From DATEDA01 sp963789885 (GTDB lineage Bacteria; Pseudomonadota; Gammaproteobacteria; Burkholderiales; SG8-39): a stretch of 64,000 bases of DNA. Location of the stretch: the NCBI GenBank assembly GCA_963789885.1, contig CAWBNB010000027.1, forward strand, positions 23,154 through 87,153. The letters run 5' to 3'. Below, piece after piece: positions 25,941 through 37,011 of this stretch. A program made the translations under genes and the position numbers. How positions within the stretch are numbered: the first letter of the stretch is position 1; the number at the start of each line of letters is the position of its first letter. A model generated the notes under the pieces. It was not told where the DNA came from. It worked only from the letters and a program-made list of their open reading frames with translations, and searched no databases.

Positions 25941-27441
25941 ATGGCTACGACGCAGAAGACCGATCAGGCGAAGACCGAACAGTTGGACGCTGGGCGATCT
26001 CTCCGCGCTGCTGCAAGAAGGAGTTCCGGCCGAAGACCGACGAGGCGAAAGAGGCCGTCGAACGGGCGGTGCAGACGCTCGCGCAGCAGGCGCTCGCCCA
26101 GACCAAGCTGATCTCGAACGACGTCGTCCAGTCGATCGAGGCGATGATCGCCGAGCTCGACCGGAAGCTCACCGAGCAGATCAACCTCATCCTGCACCAC
26201 GAGGACTTCCAGCAGCTGGAAGGCGCCTGGCGCGGGCTTCACTATCTCGTCAACAACACCGAAACCGACGAGATGCTGAAGATCCGCGTCATGAACATCT
26301 CCAAGCAGGACCTCGGCAAGACGCTGAAGCGGTACAAGGGAACCGCCTGGGATCAGAGCCCGATCTTCAAGAAGGTGTACGAGGAGGAGTACGGCCAGTT
26401 CGGCGGCGAGCCGTACGGCTGTCTCGTCGGCAGACTACTACTTCGATCAGACTCCGCCCGACGTCGAGTTGCTGGGCGAGATTGCCCAGCGTGTCCGCCG
26501 CGGCGCACACGCCGTTCATCGCTGGCACGTCGCCCACGGTCATGCAGATGGATTCCTGGCAGGAGCTCGCGAACCCGCGCGATCTGACCAAGATCTTCAC
26601 GACGCCCGAGTACGCGGCGTGGCGTTCGCTGCGCGAGTCGGAGGACTCGCGCTACATCGGCCTTGCCATGCCGCGGTTTCTCGCGCGCCTGCCGTACGGC
26701 GCGAAGACCAACCCGGTCGAGGAGTTCGACTTCGAGGAGGACACCGGCGCCGCCGACCACTCGCAGGTACACGCTGGGCGAACTCCGCCTACGCGATGGC
26801 GGTGAACATCAACCGCTCGTTCAAGCTGTACGGCTGGTGCTCGCGCATCCGCGGCATCGAGTCGGGCGGCGCGGTCGAGGGCCTGCCGACCCACACTTTC
26901 CCGACCGACGACGGCGGCGTGGACATGAAGTGCCCGACCGAGATCGCGATCATCGGATCGCCGCGAGGCCGAGCTCGCGAAGAACGGCTTCATGCCGCTC
27001 ATCCACCGCAAGAACTCGGATTTCGCCGCGTTCATCGGCGCGCAGTCGCTGCACAAGCCGGCCGAGTACGACGATCCGGACGCGACCGCGAACGCGAACC
27101 TCGGCGCGCGGCTGCCGTACCTGTTCGCGTGCTGCCGCTTCGCGCACTACCTGAAGTGCATCGTGCGCGACAAGATCGGGTCGTTCAAGGAGCGCGCCGA
27201 CATGCAGCGCTGGCTGCAGAACTGGATCATGAACTACGTCGACGGCGATCCGGCGCACTCGACCGAGACCACGAAGGCGCAGAAGCCGCTCGCCGCGGCC
27301 GAGGTGGTGGTCGACGAGGTCGAGGGCAATCCAGGCTACTACACGTCGAAGTTCTACCTGCGGCCGCACTACCAGCTCGAAGGGCTGACGGTGTCGCTCA
27401 GGCTGGTTTCGAAACTACCCTCTGCGAAGGCAGGGGGCTGA
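25941..27441 (+). pseudogene. tssC: T6SS contractile-sheath large subunit TssC (VipB), frameshifted in this sequence
   Basis: ATG at 25941. Reading across frames gives a complete TssC of about 495 residues: FRPKTDEAKEAVERAVQTLA, HHEDFQQLEGAWRGLHYLVN, KTLKRYKGTAWDQSPIFKKV, FGGEPYGCLVGDYYFDQTP, FIAGTSPTVMQMDSWQELAN, YTWANSAYAMAVNINRSFKL, NGFMPLIHRKNSDFAAFIGA, YYTSKFYLRPHYQLEGLTVS and the stop at 27439-27441. Seven apparent single-base insertions (near 25995, 26017, 26434, 26488, 26767, 26776, 26955) break the frame; no base is missing and no in-frame stop occurs in the corrected frame. Likely functional in the cell if these are errors. Confidence 0.88.
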
Positions 27442-27472
27442 GCAATCACACTCTCACTGAAAGGACTTTGCA

Positions 27473-27955
27473 ATGGCATCGGACATCTTTGCAAAAATCG
27501 GCGACATCAAGGGGGAGTCATTAGACGACAAACACAAGGGCGAGATCGAAGTGCTGTCGTGGTCCTGGGGCGTGACGCAGAGCGGCAGCATGGCTCGCGG
27601 CGGGGGTGGTGGCGAGGGCAAGGCGAGCTTCCACGACTTCAACTTCACCCACCACATCGACAAGGCGTCGCCGGTTCTGCTGAAGTGCTGTGCCACCGGG
27701 GAGCACATCAAGGAAGCGAGCATCACCGTGCGCAAGGCCGGCAAGGGCCAGCAGGAGTTCCTCGTCATCAAGATGAACGACATCATCGTCACCTCAGTGA
27801 ATCCGAGTGGTGCCGGTGATGGCGCCGCGACGGCCGAGAGCGTCGCGCTGCAGTTCGCCAAAGTCGACCTGGAATACAAGCCCCAGAAGGCCGACGGTTC
27901 GCTCGACGCGGGCCTTCACTTCAAGTACGACATCAAGGGGAACAAGGAAGGCTGA
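27473..27955 (+). CDS. hcp: T6SS inner-tube protein Hcp (TssD), copy 1
   Basis: 160 residues, intact. Hcp1-type motifs: IFAKIGDIKGESLDDKHKGE, IEVLSWSWGVTQSGS, FHDFNFTHHIDKASPVLLK, ITVRKAGKGQQEFLVIKMND, SVALQFAKVDLEYKPQK. Hexameric Hcp rings stack into the tube expelled by sheath contraction and also chaperone small effectors. The AAAGGA ribosome binding site lies 9 bases before the ATG and the gene directly follows tssC. Confidence 0.95.
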   Translation: MASDIFAKIGDIKGESLDDKHKGEIEVLSWSWGVTQSGSMARGGGGGEGKASFHDFNFTHHIDKASPVLLKCCATGEHIKEASITVRKAGKGQQEFLVIKMNDIIVTSVNPSGAGDGAATAESVALQFAKVDLEYKPQKADGSLDAGLHFKYDIKGNKEG

Positions 27956-28106
27956 GACAGGGGCGATCTCTGGCGGGGCGCATCGGCGCGCCCTCGAGGG
28001 ACGCTTGGAGGCGAACGTGGCATATCACATTCTGCGTGTCGGCAACCCCGGAGCAAGCCAGGGCGCATGCGGAGTGACGCGCTAGCCCGTACCGGAAAAC
28101 TCCTCC

Positions 28107-28601
28107 ATGCCGCAGTCCGACACCGTCCAGGGCCACGAGGATTTTTTCCTCAAAGTCGAGCTCGCCAGGCAGGGCCCGATCAAGGGCGAGTCTGGGGACG
28201 AGAAGCACAAGGAGGAGGTTGTGCTGACGGGTTGGAGCTGGGGCATGGAGTCGAAGAGCGCGATGTCCTCGGCCGGCCCATCGGGCAAGGCGACCGTGCA
28301 CGAGCTACGCTGCTTCAAGAACGTCGATCGAGCCTCGCCGGTCATCATGCAGGCGCTGCGCACCAACGAGACGGTCAAGAAGGCCACGCTCATCTGCCGC
28401 AAGGCGGGCAAGGAGCAGCAGGAATACCTGAAGATCACGATCCAAAACGGACGGCTCACCTCGTACAGCGTCGACACCGACGGCGCGGCCCCGACCGAGA
28501 CCTTCTCGCTCTCCTTCAAGAAGATCGAGGTCGAGTACCGGGAGCAACGCGACGACGGTCTGCTCGGCGGCAGCGTGATGTACGCCGACGAGATCTCCTA
28601 G
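28107..28601 (+). CDS. Hcp-family tube protein, copy 2
   Basis: 164 residues, intact. Paralogue of the preceding Hcp: FFLKVELARQGPIKGESGDE, KHKEEVVLTGWSWGMESKS, VHELRCFKNVDRASPVIMQA, LICRKAGKEQQEYLKITIQN, FSLSFKKIEVEYREQ. It diverges strongly in the loops and C-terminus (RDDGLLGGSVMYADEI). It may form mixed or alternative tubes or carry a different effector set. A 150-base gap separates it from hcp copy 1. Confidence 0.92.
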   Translation: MPQSDTVQGHEDFFLKVELARQGPIKGESGDEKHKEEVVLTGWSWGMESKSAMSSAGPSGKATVHELRCFKNVDRASPVIMQALRTNETVKKATLICRKAGKEQQEYLKITIQNGRLTSYSVDTDGAAPTETFSLSFKKIEVEYREQRDDGLLGGSVMYADEIS

Positions 28602-28625
28602 GCGCTCGGCGCCCGCGCGGCCACG

Positions 28626-29517
28626 ATGTCCGGCACCGCTCCCGATCTGCTAAAGACCGGCGATCCCGCCGGCGCGCTCAAGGCCTTGCAGGACGAGGTG
28701 CGCGCGAAACCGCAGGACGCGAAGCTGCGGGTGTTCCTTTTCCAGCTCCTGTGCGTGCTCGGACAGTGGGACCGCGCGCTGAATCAGCTCAACGTCGCCG
28801 CGCAGCTCGACGCCTCGGCGCTCGCGATGGCCCAGATGTACCGCGAGGCGATCCGCTGCGAGCTCCTGCGCGCGAAGGTGTTCGATGGCGCGACGCCGCC
28901 GATGGTGTTCGGCCAACCGGAGGAATGGCTGGCGCTGCTGATCGAGGCCCTGCTGCTTGCGGGGCGCGGCAAGGCGAAGGAGGCGGCGGAGCTCCGCGCA
29001 CGCGCGTTCGACGAGGCAGCGGGCACGGTCGGCACCGTCGGCGACCGACCGTTCGAGTGGATCGCGGACGCGGATTCGCGGCTCGGGCCCGGTGCTGGAG
29101 GCGATCATCAACGGCCGCTACTACTGGGTGCCGTTCGCGCGGCTCGCGAAGGTCGCAATCGAGGCGCCCGAGGATCTGCGCGACGTCGTCTGGATGCCGG
29201 CGCAGCTTGCGTTCACGAACGGCGGCGAGTCGGTCGCGCTCGTTCCGACCCGCTATCCAGGCTCCGAGCTCTCTCAGGACGGGCAGATCCTCCTCTCGCG
29301 GAAGACCGTCTGGTCGGAACCGGCACCGGACACGTATCACGGCCTCGGCCAGCGGCTCCTCGCCACCGATGCGGGCGAGATGGGGCTGATGGATGTGCGA
29401 ACGATCGCGTTCGCGACGCGCCGCTGCCACCTGAACAGCGAGGACATGCCCGAAGATGGCCGAACTCACGCCGCAGGAGCGCCTGCAGCCGGCGCTGCTC
29501 GACCGGCTAATCGATGA
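28626..29517 (+). pseudogene. tagJ: T6SS accessory protein TagJ (ImpE/HsiE1), frameshifted in this sequence
   Basis: ATG at 28626. The N-terminal ImpE repeats are MSGTAPDLLKTGDPAGALKA, LRVFLFQLLCVLGQWDRALN, QLNVAAQLDASALAMAQMYR, GQPEEWLALLIEALLLAGRG. After an apparent one-base insertion in gggcccgg (about 29092) the protein continues in another frame: VLEAIINGRYYWVPFARLAK, EDLRDVVWMPAQLAFTNGGE, LPTRYPGSE-type, DTYHGLGQRLL. TagJ interacts with the TssB N-terminus and modulates sheath recycling by ClpV in systems that have it. The corrected frame ends inside tssE. Confidence 0.85.
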
Positions 29518-29971
29518 CGAGCCGCACAACAAGACGAAGGAATCGCGCGAGCGCCGCGTCCTGAACAAGCAGCGCTTCCGGCAGGCGGTGCTGCGCGATC
29601 TCGCCTGGCTCTTCAACGCGACCAACCTCGCCTCGGACGGCGACCTCGGACCCCATCACGAGGTCGCGCGCTCGGTCGTCAACTTCGGGCTGCCGGCGCT
29701 CGCCGGGCAGACGGCCTCCGCGCTCGACATCGTCGACCTGGAGCGCCTGATCCGCCAGGCGATCCTCGACTTCGAGCCGCGGATCCTGCCCGAGACGCTC
29801 GAGGTCGAGCCGATCGTCTCCGAGGAGCAGCTCGACCAGCACAACGTCGTGAGCATCCAGATCCGCGGCACGCTCTGGGCGCAGCCGGTGCCGATCGAAC
29901 TCATGTTGCGCACCGATGTCGATCTCGAGACCGGTGAGGTGGAGATCCGCGACCTCACGCGCTCCGGGTAG
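29456..29971 (+). CDS. tssE: T6SS baseplate protein TssE (gp25-like)
   Basis: 171 residues, intact. GPW/gp25 family: LLDRLIDDEPHNKTKESRER, RVLNKQRFRQAVLRDLAWLF, NLASDGDLGPHHEVARSVVN, FGLPALAGQTASALDI, LERLIRQAILDFEPRILPET, IRGTLWAQPVPIELMLRTDV. TssE nucleates sheath polymerisation in the baseplate wedge. The start overlaps the end of tagJ; GAGGAC lies about 10 bases upstream. Confidence 0.94.
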   Translation: MAELTPQERLQPALLDRLIDDEPHNKTKESRERRVLNKQRFRQAVLRDLAWLFNATNLASDGDLGPHHEVARSVVNFGLPALAGQTASALDIVDLERLIRQAILDFEPRILPETLEVEPIVSEEQLDQHNVVSIQIRGTLWAQPVPIELMLRTDVDLETGEVEIRDLTRSG

Positions 29972-29988
29972 GCCGGCCAGAGGGAGCC

Positions 29989-31867
29989 ATGGATCCACGA
30001 CTGCTGCGCTACTACAACCAGGAACTGCAGCACCTCCGCGAGATGGGCGCGGAGTTCGCGCGCGAGTTCCCGAAGATCGCCGCGCGGCTCGGGATGGAGG
30101 GGATCGAGGTGACCGACCCCTATGTCGAGCGGCTGCTCGAAGGGGTTGCGTTCCTCGCCGCGCGGGTGCAGCTCAAGCTCGACGCGGAGTTCCCCCGCTT
30201 CACCGAACGTCTGCTCGAGATCGTCTACCCGAACTACCTGGCGCCGACACCGGCGATGCTGCTCGCGCAGTTCAAGCCGGATCTGAACGAGGCGAACCTC
30301 GCGCGCGGGTTCGTCGTCCCGCGCGGCTCGCGCGCTTCGCAGCCAGCTCGGCAAGGACGATCAGACCGCGTGCGAGTTCCGCACCGCGCACGACGTCACG
30401 CTCTGGCCGCTCGAGATCACCGCCGCCGAGTACTTCTCCTACGCCCCCGACCTGCCGCTCGCGCAGCTGCCGGTTGCGGGCCGCATCAAAGGGGGCGTGC
30501 GCCTCAAGCTCCGGACGACGGCCGGCCTCGTCTTCAACCAGCTGGCGATCGACCGGCTGCGCCTGTTCCTCGCCGGCGCCGACGAGGTCGCCTACCGGCT
30601 CTACGAGCTCGCGATCGGCGCCCCGGCGGGCGTCCTCATCGGACCGGTGGCGAAGCCCTGGCCGTGGCATGAGTTCCTGTCCGCTGCGCGGATCGAGCGC
30701 GCCGGCTATTCCGACTCGGAGGCGCTGCTGCCGGTCGGCCTGCGCATGTTCCAGGGCTATCGGCTCCTGCAGGAGTACTTCTCGTTTCCGCAGCGGTTCC
30801 AGTTCGTCGACGTATCGGGACTCGCGACCGCCGCGCGGCGGCAGTCCGCGGCCGAGCTCGAGCTCGTGCTGCTCTTCGAGCGGGGCGACCCGGCGCTCGA
30901 GAACGTGGTCGACGCCTCGAACTTCGCGCTCCATTGCACGCCCGCGATCAACCTGTTCACGAAGCGTGCGGACCGCATCCACCTGACCGACGCGCACCTA
31001 CGATTTCCACGTCGTCCCCGACCGGACGCGCCCGATGGATTTCGAGGTGTTCGAGGTCACCGATGTGACGGGGTTTGGCGCCGGGTCGGACAGCGAGCAA
31101 TCGTTCCTGCCGTTCTATGCCGCGTACCAGGACGACGACGCGGCCGACCGCGGCTATTTCACCGTGCAGCGCGAGCCGCGCGTGCTGTCGGAGGGGCAGC
31201 GGCGCTCGGGGTTCCGCACGAGCTACATCGGCAGCGAGGTCTTCATCTCCCTCGTCGATCCGAACGAGGCGCCCTGGCGCGGCGATCTGCGGCAGCTCGG
31301 CGTGAGCACGCTGTGCACGAACCGCGACCTGCCGCTCACGATGCCGCTCGGCGCGGGCCGGACCGACTTCACCCTCGAGACGGCGGCGCCCCTCGAGGCG
31401 ATCCGCTGCCTGAAAGGCCCGTCACGGCCGAACTCGCCGCGTCCGGGATGGCGGCGCGCCGTGGCGGTTCATCAGCCACCTCTCGCTCAACTACCTCTCG
31501 CTCCTCGACGCGAACGAGCGAGAGGGCGCGGCGGCGCTCCGCGAGATGCTCGAGCTCTACGCGGCCCGCACCGATCCGGGCCCGGGCAAGCAGATCGAAG
31601 GCGTGCGCGCGGTGCGCGTCGCGCGGGCGGTGCGGCGTCTGCCGCGCGTCCGGCCCGATCACCTTCGGGCGCGGGCTCGTCGTCCAGGTCGAGGTGGACG
31701 AGCTCGCCTTCCAGGGCGCAAGCGCATTTCTGCTCGGCTGCGTCCTGGAGCAGTTCTTCGCCCGGTACGTCTCGATCAACTCGTTCACGGAAACCGTGCT
31801 GCGCTCGACTGCGCGCGGCGAGATCAAACGATGGGTGCCACGATGGGGCGAGCGCCTGATCCTCTGA
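29989..31867 (+). pseudogene. tssF: T6SS baseplate protein TssF, frameshifted in this sequence
   Basis: ATG at 29989 starts MDPRLLRYYNQELQHLREMG, the canonical TssF N-terminus. The corrected protein (about 620 residues) continues PRFTERLLEIVYPNYLAPTP, TAHDVTLWPLEITAAEYFSY, RRQSAAELELVLLFERGDPA, ASNFALHCTPAINLFTKRAD, MDFEVFEVTDVTGFG, FRTSYIGSEVFISLVDPNEA, WRFISHLSLNYLSLLDANE, PITFGRGLVVQVEVDELAFQ and INSFTETVLRS. Four apparent one-base insertions (near 30332, 31000, 31461, 31652) separate the pieces. TssF with TssG and TssK forms the baseplate wedge. Ends 37 bases inside tssG. Confidence 0.88.
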
Positions 31868-32890
31868 CCTTCCTGCGCGCCGCCGCGGAGAAGCCGTACG
31901 CCTACGACTTCTTCCAGACGCTGCGGCGCATCGAGTGCCTGTACCCGGCGAAGCCGCGCCTCGGCCAGGCGCTGCGGCCGGCCGACGAGCCGGTGCGGCT
32001 CGGCCAGGACCCTTCGCTCGCATTCGCTCCCGCGTCGCTCAGCGCCCTTCATCAGCGTGAAGGCGGCCGGCCGCCGCGGCTGGAGGTCGCGTTCTTCGGA
32101 CTGCTCGGCCCGAACGGTCCCCTGCCGCTGCATCTCACGGAGTTCGCGCGCGAGCGCCTGCTGCACCACGACGACCCGACGTTCGCGCGGTTCCTCGATG
32201 TGCTTCAATCACCGGTTTCTCGCGTTCTTCTACCGCGCGTGGGCGCAGGCGCAGCCGGCGGCGAACCTCGACCGGCCGCGGGAGGACCGCTTCGCGGACT
32301 ACGTCGGCGCGTTCCTGGGCATCGGGTCGCCGCGGATGCGCCATCGCGACTCGGTCCCGGATGCGGCCAAGCTCTTCTTCTCGGGCCTGCTCGCCCGGCA
32401 GGCGCGAAATGCCGACGGGCTGGCCGCGTTGCTCAGCGGGTACTTCCGGGTGCCGGTGCGAATCGAGGAGTTCGTCGGCCACTGGATGCCGCTCGCGCGA
32501 ACCGAGCGCACCCGTGTCGGCCGCGTCAACGCCGCCCTCGGTGCGGCGGTGCTCGGCGAGCGCGTCTGGGACCGCCAGCACAAGTTCCGCATCGCGCTCG
32601 GCCCCCTCACGCTCGCGCAGTACGAAGGGTTCCTTCCCGGCGGCGAGGCCGTGAATCGACTCGTCGCGTGGGTGCGCGAGTACCTTCACTTCGAGCTCGA
32701 GTGGGATGCTCGCCTCGTCCTGCGACGCGATCAGGTGCCGGCTACACGCCTCGGGCGCTACGGGCGGCTCGGCTGGACGACGTGGGCCGGCCGTTACTGG
32801 CGCGGCCGCGACGCCGGCGACCTGACCCTGGACGCCGAGCGTCTCGTGCGGCGGCAGGAGCGCCTGGCGCCATCCACGGGCGCGGCATAG
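31831..32890 (+). pseudogene. tssG: T6SS baseplate protein TssG, frameshifted in this sequence
   Basis: ATG at 31831 or 31843, giving GRAPDPLTFLRAAAEKPYAY and DFFQTLRRIECLYPAKPRLG, the TssG N-terminus; then EVAFFGLLGPNGPLPLHLTE, FARERLLHHDDPTFARFLDV. An apparent extra C at about 32206 (gtgcttcaatcac for gtgttcaatcac) shifts the frame; the other frame continues FNHRFLAFFYRAWAQAQPAA, LFFSGLLARQARNADGLAAL, FVGHWMPLARTERTRVG, RIALGPLTLAQYEGFLPGG to the stop at 32888-32890. Baseplate wedge partner of TssF. Confidence 0.88.
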
Positions 32891-32903
32891 GGAGAGGTAT
32901 TTC

Positions 32904-35630
32904 ATGGGCGAGATCAGCCGGGTGGCGCTCTTCGGGAAGCTGAACAGCCTTGCGTACAAGGCGGTCGAGGGCGCCACCGTGTTCTGCAAGCTTCGCGGCA
33001 ATCCCTATGTAGAGCTCGAGCACTGGCTGCAGCAGATCCTGCAGCTTCAGGACTCCGACCTCCATCGCATCGTGCGCCACTTCGAGATCGACGGTTCGCG
33101 ACTCGCCAAGGACCTGACCGAGGCACTCGACCGGCTGCCGCGCGGCGCCACCTCGATCAGCGATCTCTCGACGCACGTGGAGAGCGCGGTCGAACGTGCG
33201 TGGACCTACGCGAGCCTCATGTTCGGCGAGGCGCAGGTCCGGACCGGCCACTTGGTGGTCGGGCTTGTCAAGACGCGGCTCGCTGCGGAACGCGTTTCTC
33301 AACATTTCGCGGCAGTTCGATCGGATCTCGCCCGACGCGCTGACCGACGGGTTCGCCAGGATCGTAGCGGGCTCGCCAGAGGACGGCTTGACGGCGTCCG
33401 ACGGCTCCGCGCTCGCCGCGCCGGGGGAGGCGAGCGGCGCGATGGCGCCGGCGGCGATGGGGAAACAGGAGGCGCTGCGGCGCTTCGCGGTCGATCTGAC
33501 CGAGCGAGCGCGCAAGGGAGAGATCGATCCGGTGACGGGCCGCGACGAGGAGATCCGCCAGGTGGTGGACATCCTCATGCGTCGCCGCCAGAACAATCCG
33601 ATCCTCACCGGCGAGGCGGGCGTCGGCAAGACGGCGGTGGCCGAAGGCTTCGCGCTGCGGATCGCGCGCGGCGACGTGCCGCCGGCGCTCAAGGACGTGG
33701 CGCTGATGACGCTCGACATCGGCCTGCTGCAGGCCGGGGCCAGCATGAAGGGCGAGTTCGAGAACCGGCTTCGCCAGGTGATCGAGGAGGTGCAGAGCTC
33801 GCCCAAGCCGATCATCCTGTTCGTCGACGAGGCGCACACGCTGATCGGCGCCGGAGGCGCCGCCGGCACCGGCGACGCCGCCAACCTGCTGAAGCCGGCG
33901 CTCGCGCGCGGGACGCTGCGCACGATCGGCGCCACGACCTGGGCCGAGTACAAGAAGTACTTCGAGAAGGATCCCGCCCTCACGCGGCGCTTCCAGGTCG
34001 TGCAGGTGCACGAGCCCGCGCGAGGACAAGGCGATCCTCATGGTGCGGGGCGTCGCCTCGACGCTCGAGAAGCACCACCGCGTCCAGTTGCTCGACGAGG
34101 GCCTGGAGGCCGCGGTGCGCCTCTCGCACCGCTACATTCCCGCGCGACAGCTGCCGGACAAGGCCGTGAGCCTGCTCGATACCTCGTGCGCGCGCGTGGC
34201 GATCAGCCAGCACGCGACGCCGCCCGAGGTCGAGGACTGCCGTCGCCGCATCGAGGCGCTGGAGACCGAGCTCGCGATCATCGGGCGCGAGGAGGCGATC
34301 GGGATCGACACCAAGATCCGACGCGACCGACGCTGAGGAAAAGCTCGCCGTCGAGCGGGATCGGCTCGGCGGGCTCGAAAAGCGCTGGCTCGAGGAGAAG
34401 GCGCTGGTCGACGGCATCCTCGAGCTCCGCAAGAAGCTGCGCGCCGGCGGAAAGCCGGTGGATAGCGGCGCAACGCCCTCCGTAGCGCCTTCGCCGACCG
34501 CGGCGGCCGAAGGGGCGGTCGCACTCAGCGACGCGGAGCGAACGAAGCTGCTCGCCGATCTGCGCGAGCGGCAGACGCAGCTCGCCGAGCTGCAGGGCGA
34601 AACGCCCGCTCATCATGCCCACCGTCGACGCTCAGGCGGTCGCGGCGGTCGTGGCGGACTGGACCGGGATTCCCGTCGGCCGGATGGTGAAGAACGAGGT
34701 CGAGGCGGTGCTCAAGCTCGCCGACGCGCTGAGCGAGCGAGTGATCGGCCAGCGCCACGGGCTCGAGATGGTCGCGAAGCGCATCCAGACTTCGCGCGCC
34801 AAGCTCGACAACCCGAGCAAGCCGATCGGCGTGTTCATGCTGTGCGGGACCTCGGGCATCGGCAAGACGGAGACCGCGCTCGCGCTCGCCGAGGCGCTCT
34901 ACGGCGGCGAGCAGAACGTCATCACGATCAACATGAGCGAGTTCCAGGAGGCGCACACGGTCTCGACGCTGAAGGGCGCTCCTCCGGGCTACGTCGGCTA
35001 CGGCGAGGGTGGCGTTCTGACCGAGGCGGTGCGCCGCCGGCCCGTACAGCGTGGTGCTGCTCGACGAGGTCGAGAAGGCGCACCCCGACGTCCACGAGAT
35101 CTTCTTCCAGGTCTTCGACAAGGGCTGGATGGAGGACGGCGAAGGGCGGCTACATCGACTTCAAGAACACGATCATCCTGCTCACGACCAACGTGGGCTC
35201 GGACCTGATCCTGGGCCTGTGCAAGGATCCCGAGCTCGCGCCGGATCCCGAGGGACTTGCGAAGGCACTGCGCGAGCCGCTCCTCAAGACGTTCCCCGCG
35301 GCGCTCCTCGGGCGGCTGGTGGTGATCCCGTACTACCCGCTCTCCGACGAGATGCTCGCGAACATCGTGCGCCTGCAGCTCGGCCGCATCGGGAAGCGCG
35401 TGGCCGACAATCACAAGATCCCGTTCGAATACGACGACCAGGCCGTGAAGCTGATCGTGTCGCGCTGCACCGAGCTCGAGTCCGGCGGCCGCATGATCGA
35501 TGCAATTCTCACGAACACCGTGCTCCCGCGAGTGAGCGTGGAGTACCTCCAGCGCCTCGCCGAGGGGCGGACGCTCGCGGCGGTGCGGCTCTCGGCCGAG
35601 AACAACGACTTCACGTACCGGTTCGACTAG
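32904..35630 (+). pseudogene. clpV: T6SS sheath-recycling AAA+ ATPase TssH (ClpV), frameshifted in this sequence
   Basis: ATG at 32904 with GGGAGAGG upstream. The corrected protein is a full two-ring ClpB/ClpV ATPase of about 900 residues: N domain (MGEISRVALFGKLNSLAYKA), first Walker A GEAGVGKTAVAEG and Walker B IILFVDEAH, DPALTRRFQVVQV, coiled-coil middle domain, VVADWTGIPVGRM, second Walker A GTSGIGKTE and Walker B SVVLLDEVEKAHPDVHE, and AAA-lid to the stop at 35628-35630. Six apparent insertions (near 33274, 34015, 34319, 34606, 35041, 35147) interrupt it. ClpV disassembles contracted TssBC sheaths. Confidence 0.9.
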
Positions 35631-35636
35631 CGACGA

Positions 35637-36992
35637 TGGCGACCGATCTCGAGGTCCCCGCTCCGACCGCCGCCCCGCAGCTGAGCCTCCCCGAGCTGCT
35701 GCGGCACGGCATCGAACGCCATCGGGAGGGCCACCTGGCCGAGGCCGAGCGCGCCTACTGCGCGGTGTTGGAGGCCGTTCCCGAGCAGGTCGATGCGCTG
35801 CATTTTCTCGGCGTGCTCGCGCACCAGTGCGATCAGAGCGATGCCGCCCTCGCCCTGATTCGCCGGTCGATCGAGCTCGACCCGACGCTCGCCGACCGCC
35901 ACAACAATCTCGGCAACGTGCTCGTGGATCGGGGGGAGTGGGAGGAGGCGACGGCAGCCTATCGACGATGCCTCGCGATCGACCCGCGGAACGCGGACGC
36001 GTGGAGCAACCTCGGTGTCGCGCTTCGAGCCCAAAAGCAGCCCGACGAGGCCGCTGACGCCTACCGCAAGGCAATCGAGATCAACCCGGACCACCCGGAC
36101 GCCCACCACAACTACGGCAATCTCTTGACGGGCCAGGGCCGAGTCAAGGAGTCGGTGTACTACTACTGCAGGGGGGTCGTGCTCAGGCCGCACGGACCCG
36201 AGTCGCGGCGGATGCTCGGCATCGCGTATAGCTTCCTGGGGCAGTTCGACCGGGCGGCGGAGGTTTTCCGCGAGTGGCTCGCGGACGACCCCGGCAATCC
36301 GATCGCTGTGCATCTGCTTTCCGCCTGCACCGGTGATGATGTGCCGGCACGCGCCTCCGACGGCTTCGTCGAAGCCACCTTCGAGACGTTCGCGTCGAGC
36401 TTCGACGCCAAGCTCGAGCGGCTGTCCTATCGCGCGCCCGCGCTGGTTGCAGAGGCGCTTGCGCGGGCTTCGCCGACGCCTGATCGAACGCTCGTCGCCC
36501 TGGACGCCGGATGCGGCACCGGACTGTCCGGCCCGTTGATCGCGCCCTGGGTGCAGCGTCTGACCGGCGTCGACCTCTCGGCGCCCATGCTCAAGCAGGC
36601 GGCCGCAAGGGGCTACGACGAGCTCGTCAAGGGCGAGCTGACGGAGTTCATCGCCGCCCATCCCGGCCGCTTCGACCTGATCGTCTCGGCGGACACGCTC
36701 TGCTACTTCGGCGACCTCGAGCCCGTGCTTCGCGCCGCCACCCGCGCGCTTCGCGCACGCGGCCTGCTGATCTTTACCGTCGAGGAACTGGTGAGCGACG
36801 AGCACGCGCCGAGACTTCCGCCTCAACATAAGCGGCCGCTACAGCCACAGCCGCGCGTACGTGAGCCGCGCGCTCGCGGCGAGTAGTCTCGAGGAGCTCG
36901 CAATCGAGTCCGGCGTCCTGCGCAACGAGGCCGGCAATCCCGTCGCCGGGCTCGTGGTGACCGCGCGGGCCGAAACCGCCGTAGCGGCATGA
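35637..36992 (+). pseudogene. TPR-class I SAM methyltransferase fusion, frameshifted near its end
   Basis: ATG at 35637, six bases after clpV. Residues about 15-215 are TPR repeats (LAEAERAYCAVLEAVPEQVD, LHFLGVLAHQCDQSDAALAL, HNNLGNVLVDRGEWEEATAA, WSNLGVALRAQKQPDEAADA, HHNYGNLLTGQGRVKESVYY). Residues about 250-400 are a Rossmann methyltransferase with motif I VALDAGCGTGLSGPL, acidic TGVDLSAPML and post-I FDLIVSADTLCYFGDLEPVL. An apparent extra A near 36811 shifts the last 55 residues; the other frame gives FRLNISGRYSHSRAYVSRAL, then GNPVAGLVVTARAE and the stop at 36990-36992. Target unknown; the position inside the tss operon suggests modification of a T6SS component or effector. Confidence 0.82.
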
Positions 36993-37011
36993 CCACCCGA
37001 GGAGAATGACG

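Noticed and set aside
25535..36815. Programmed ribosomal frameshifting in the T6SS genes
   Set aside because: Too many sites, no common slippery heptamer or downstream structure, and the shifts hit conserved domains without consistent position.
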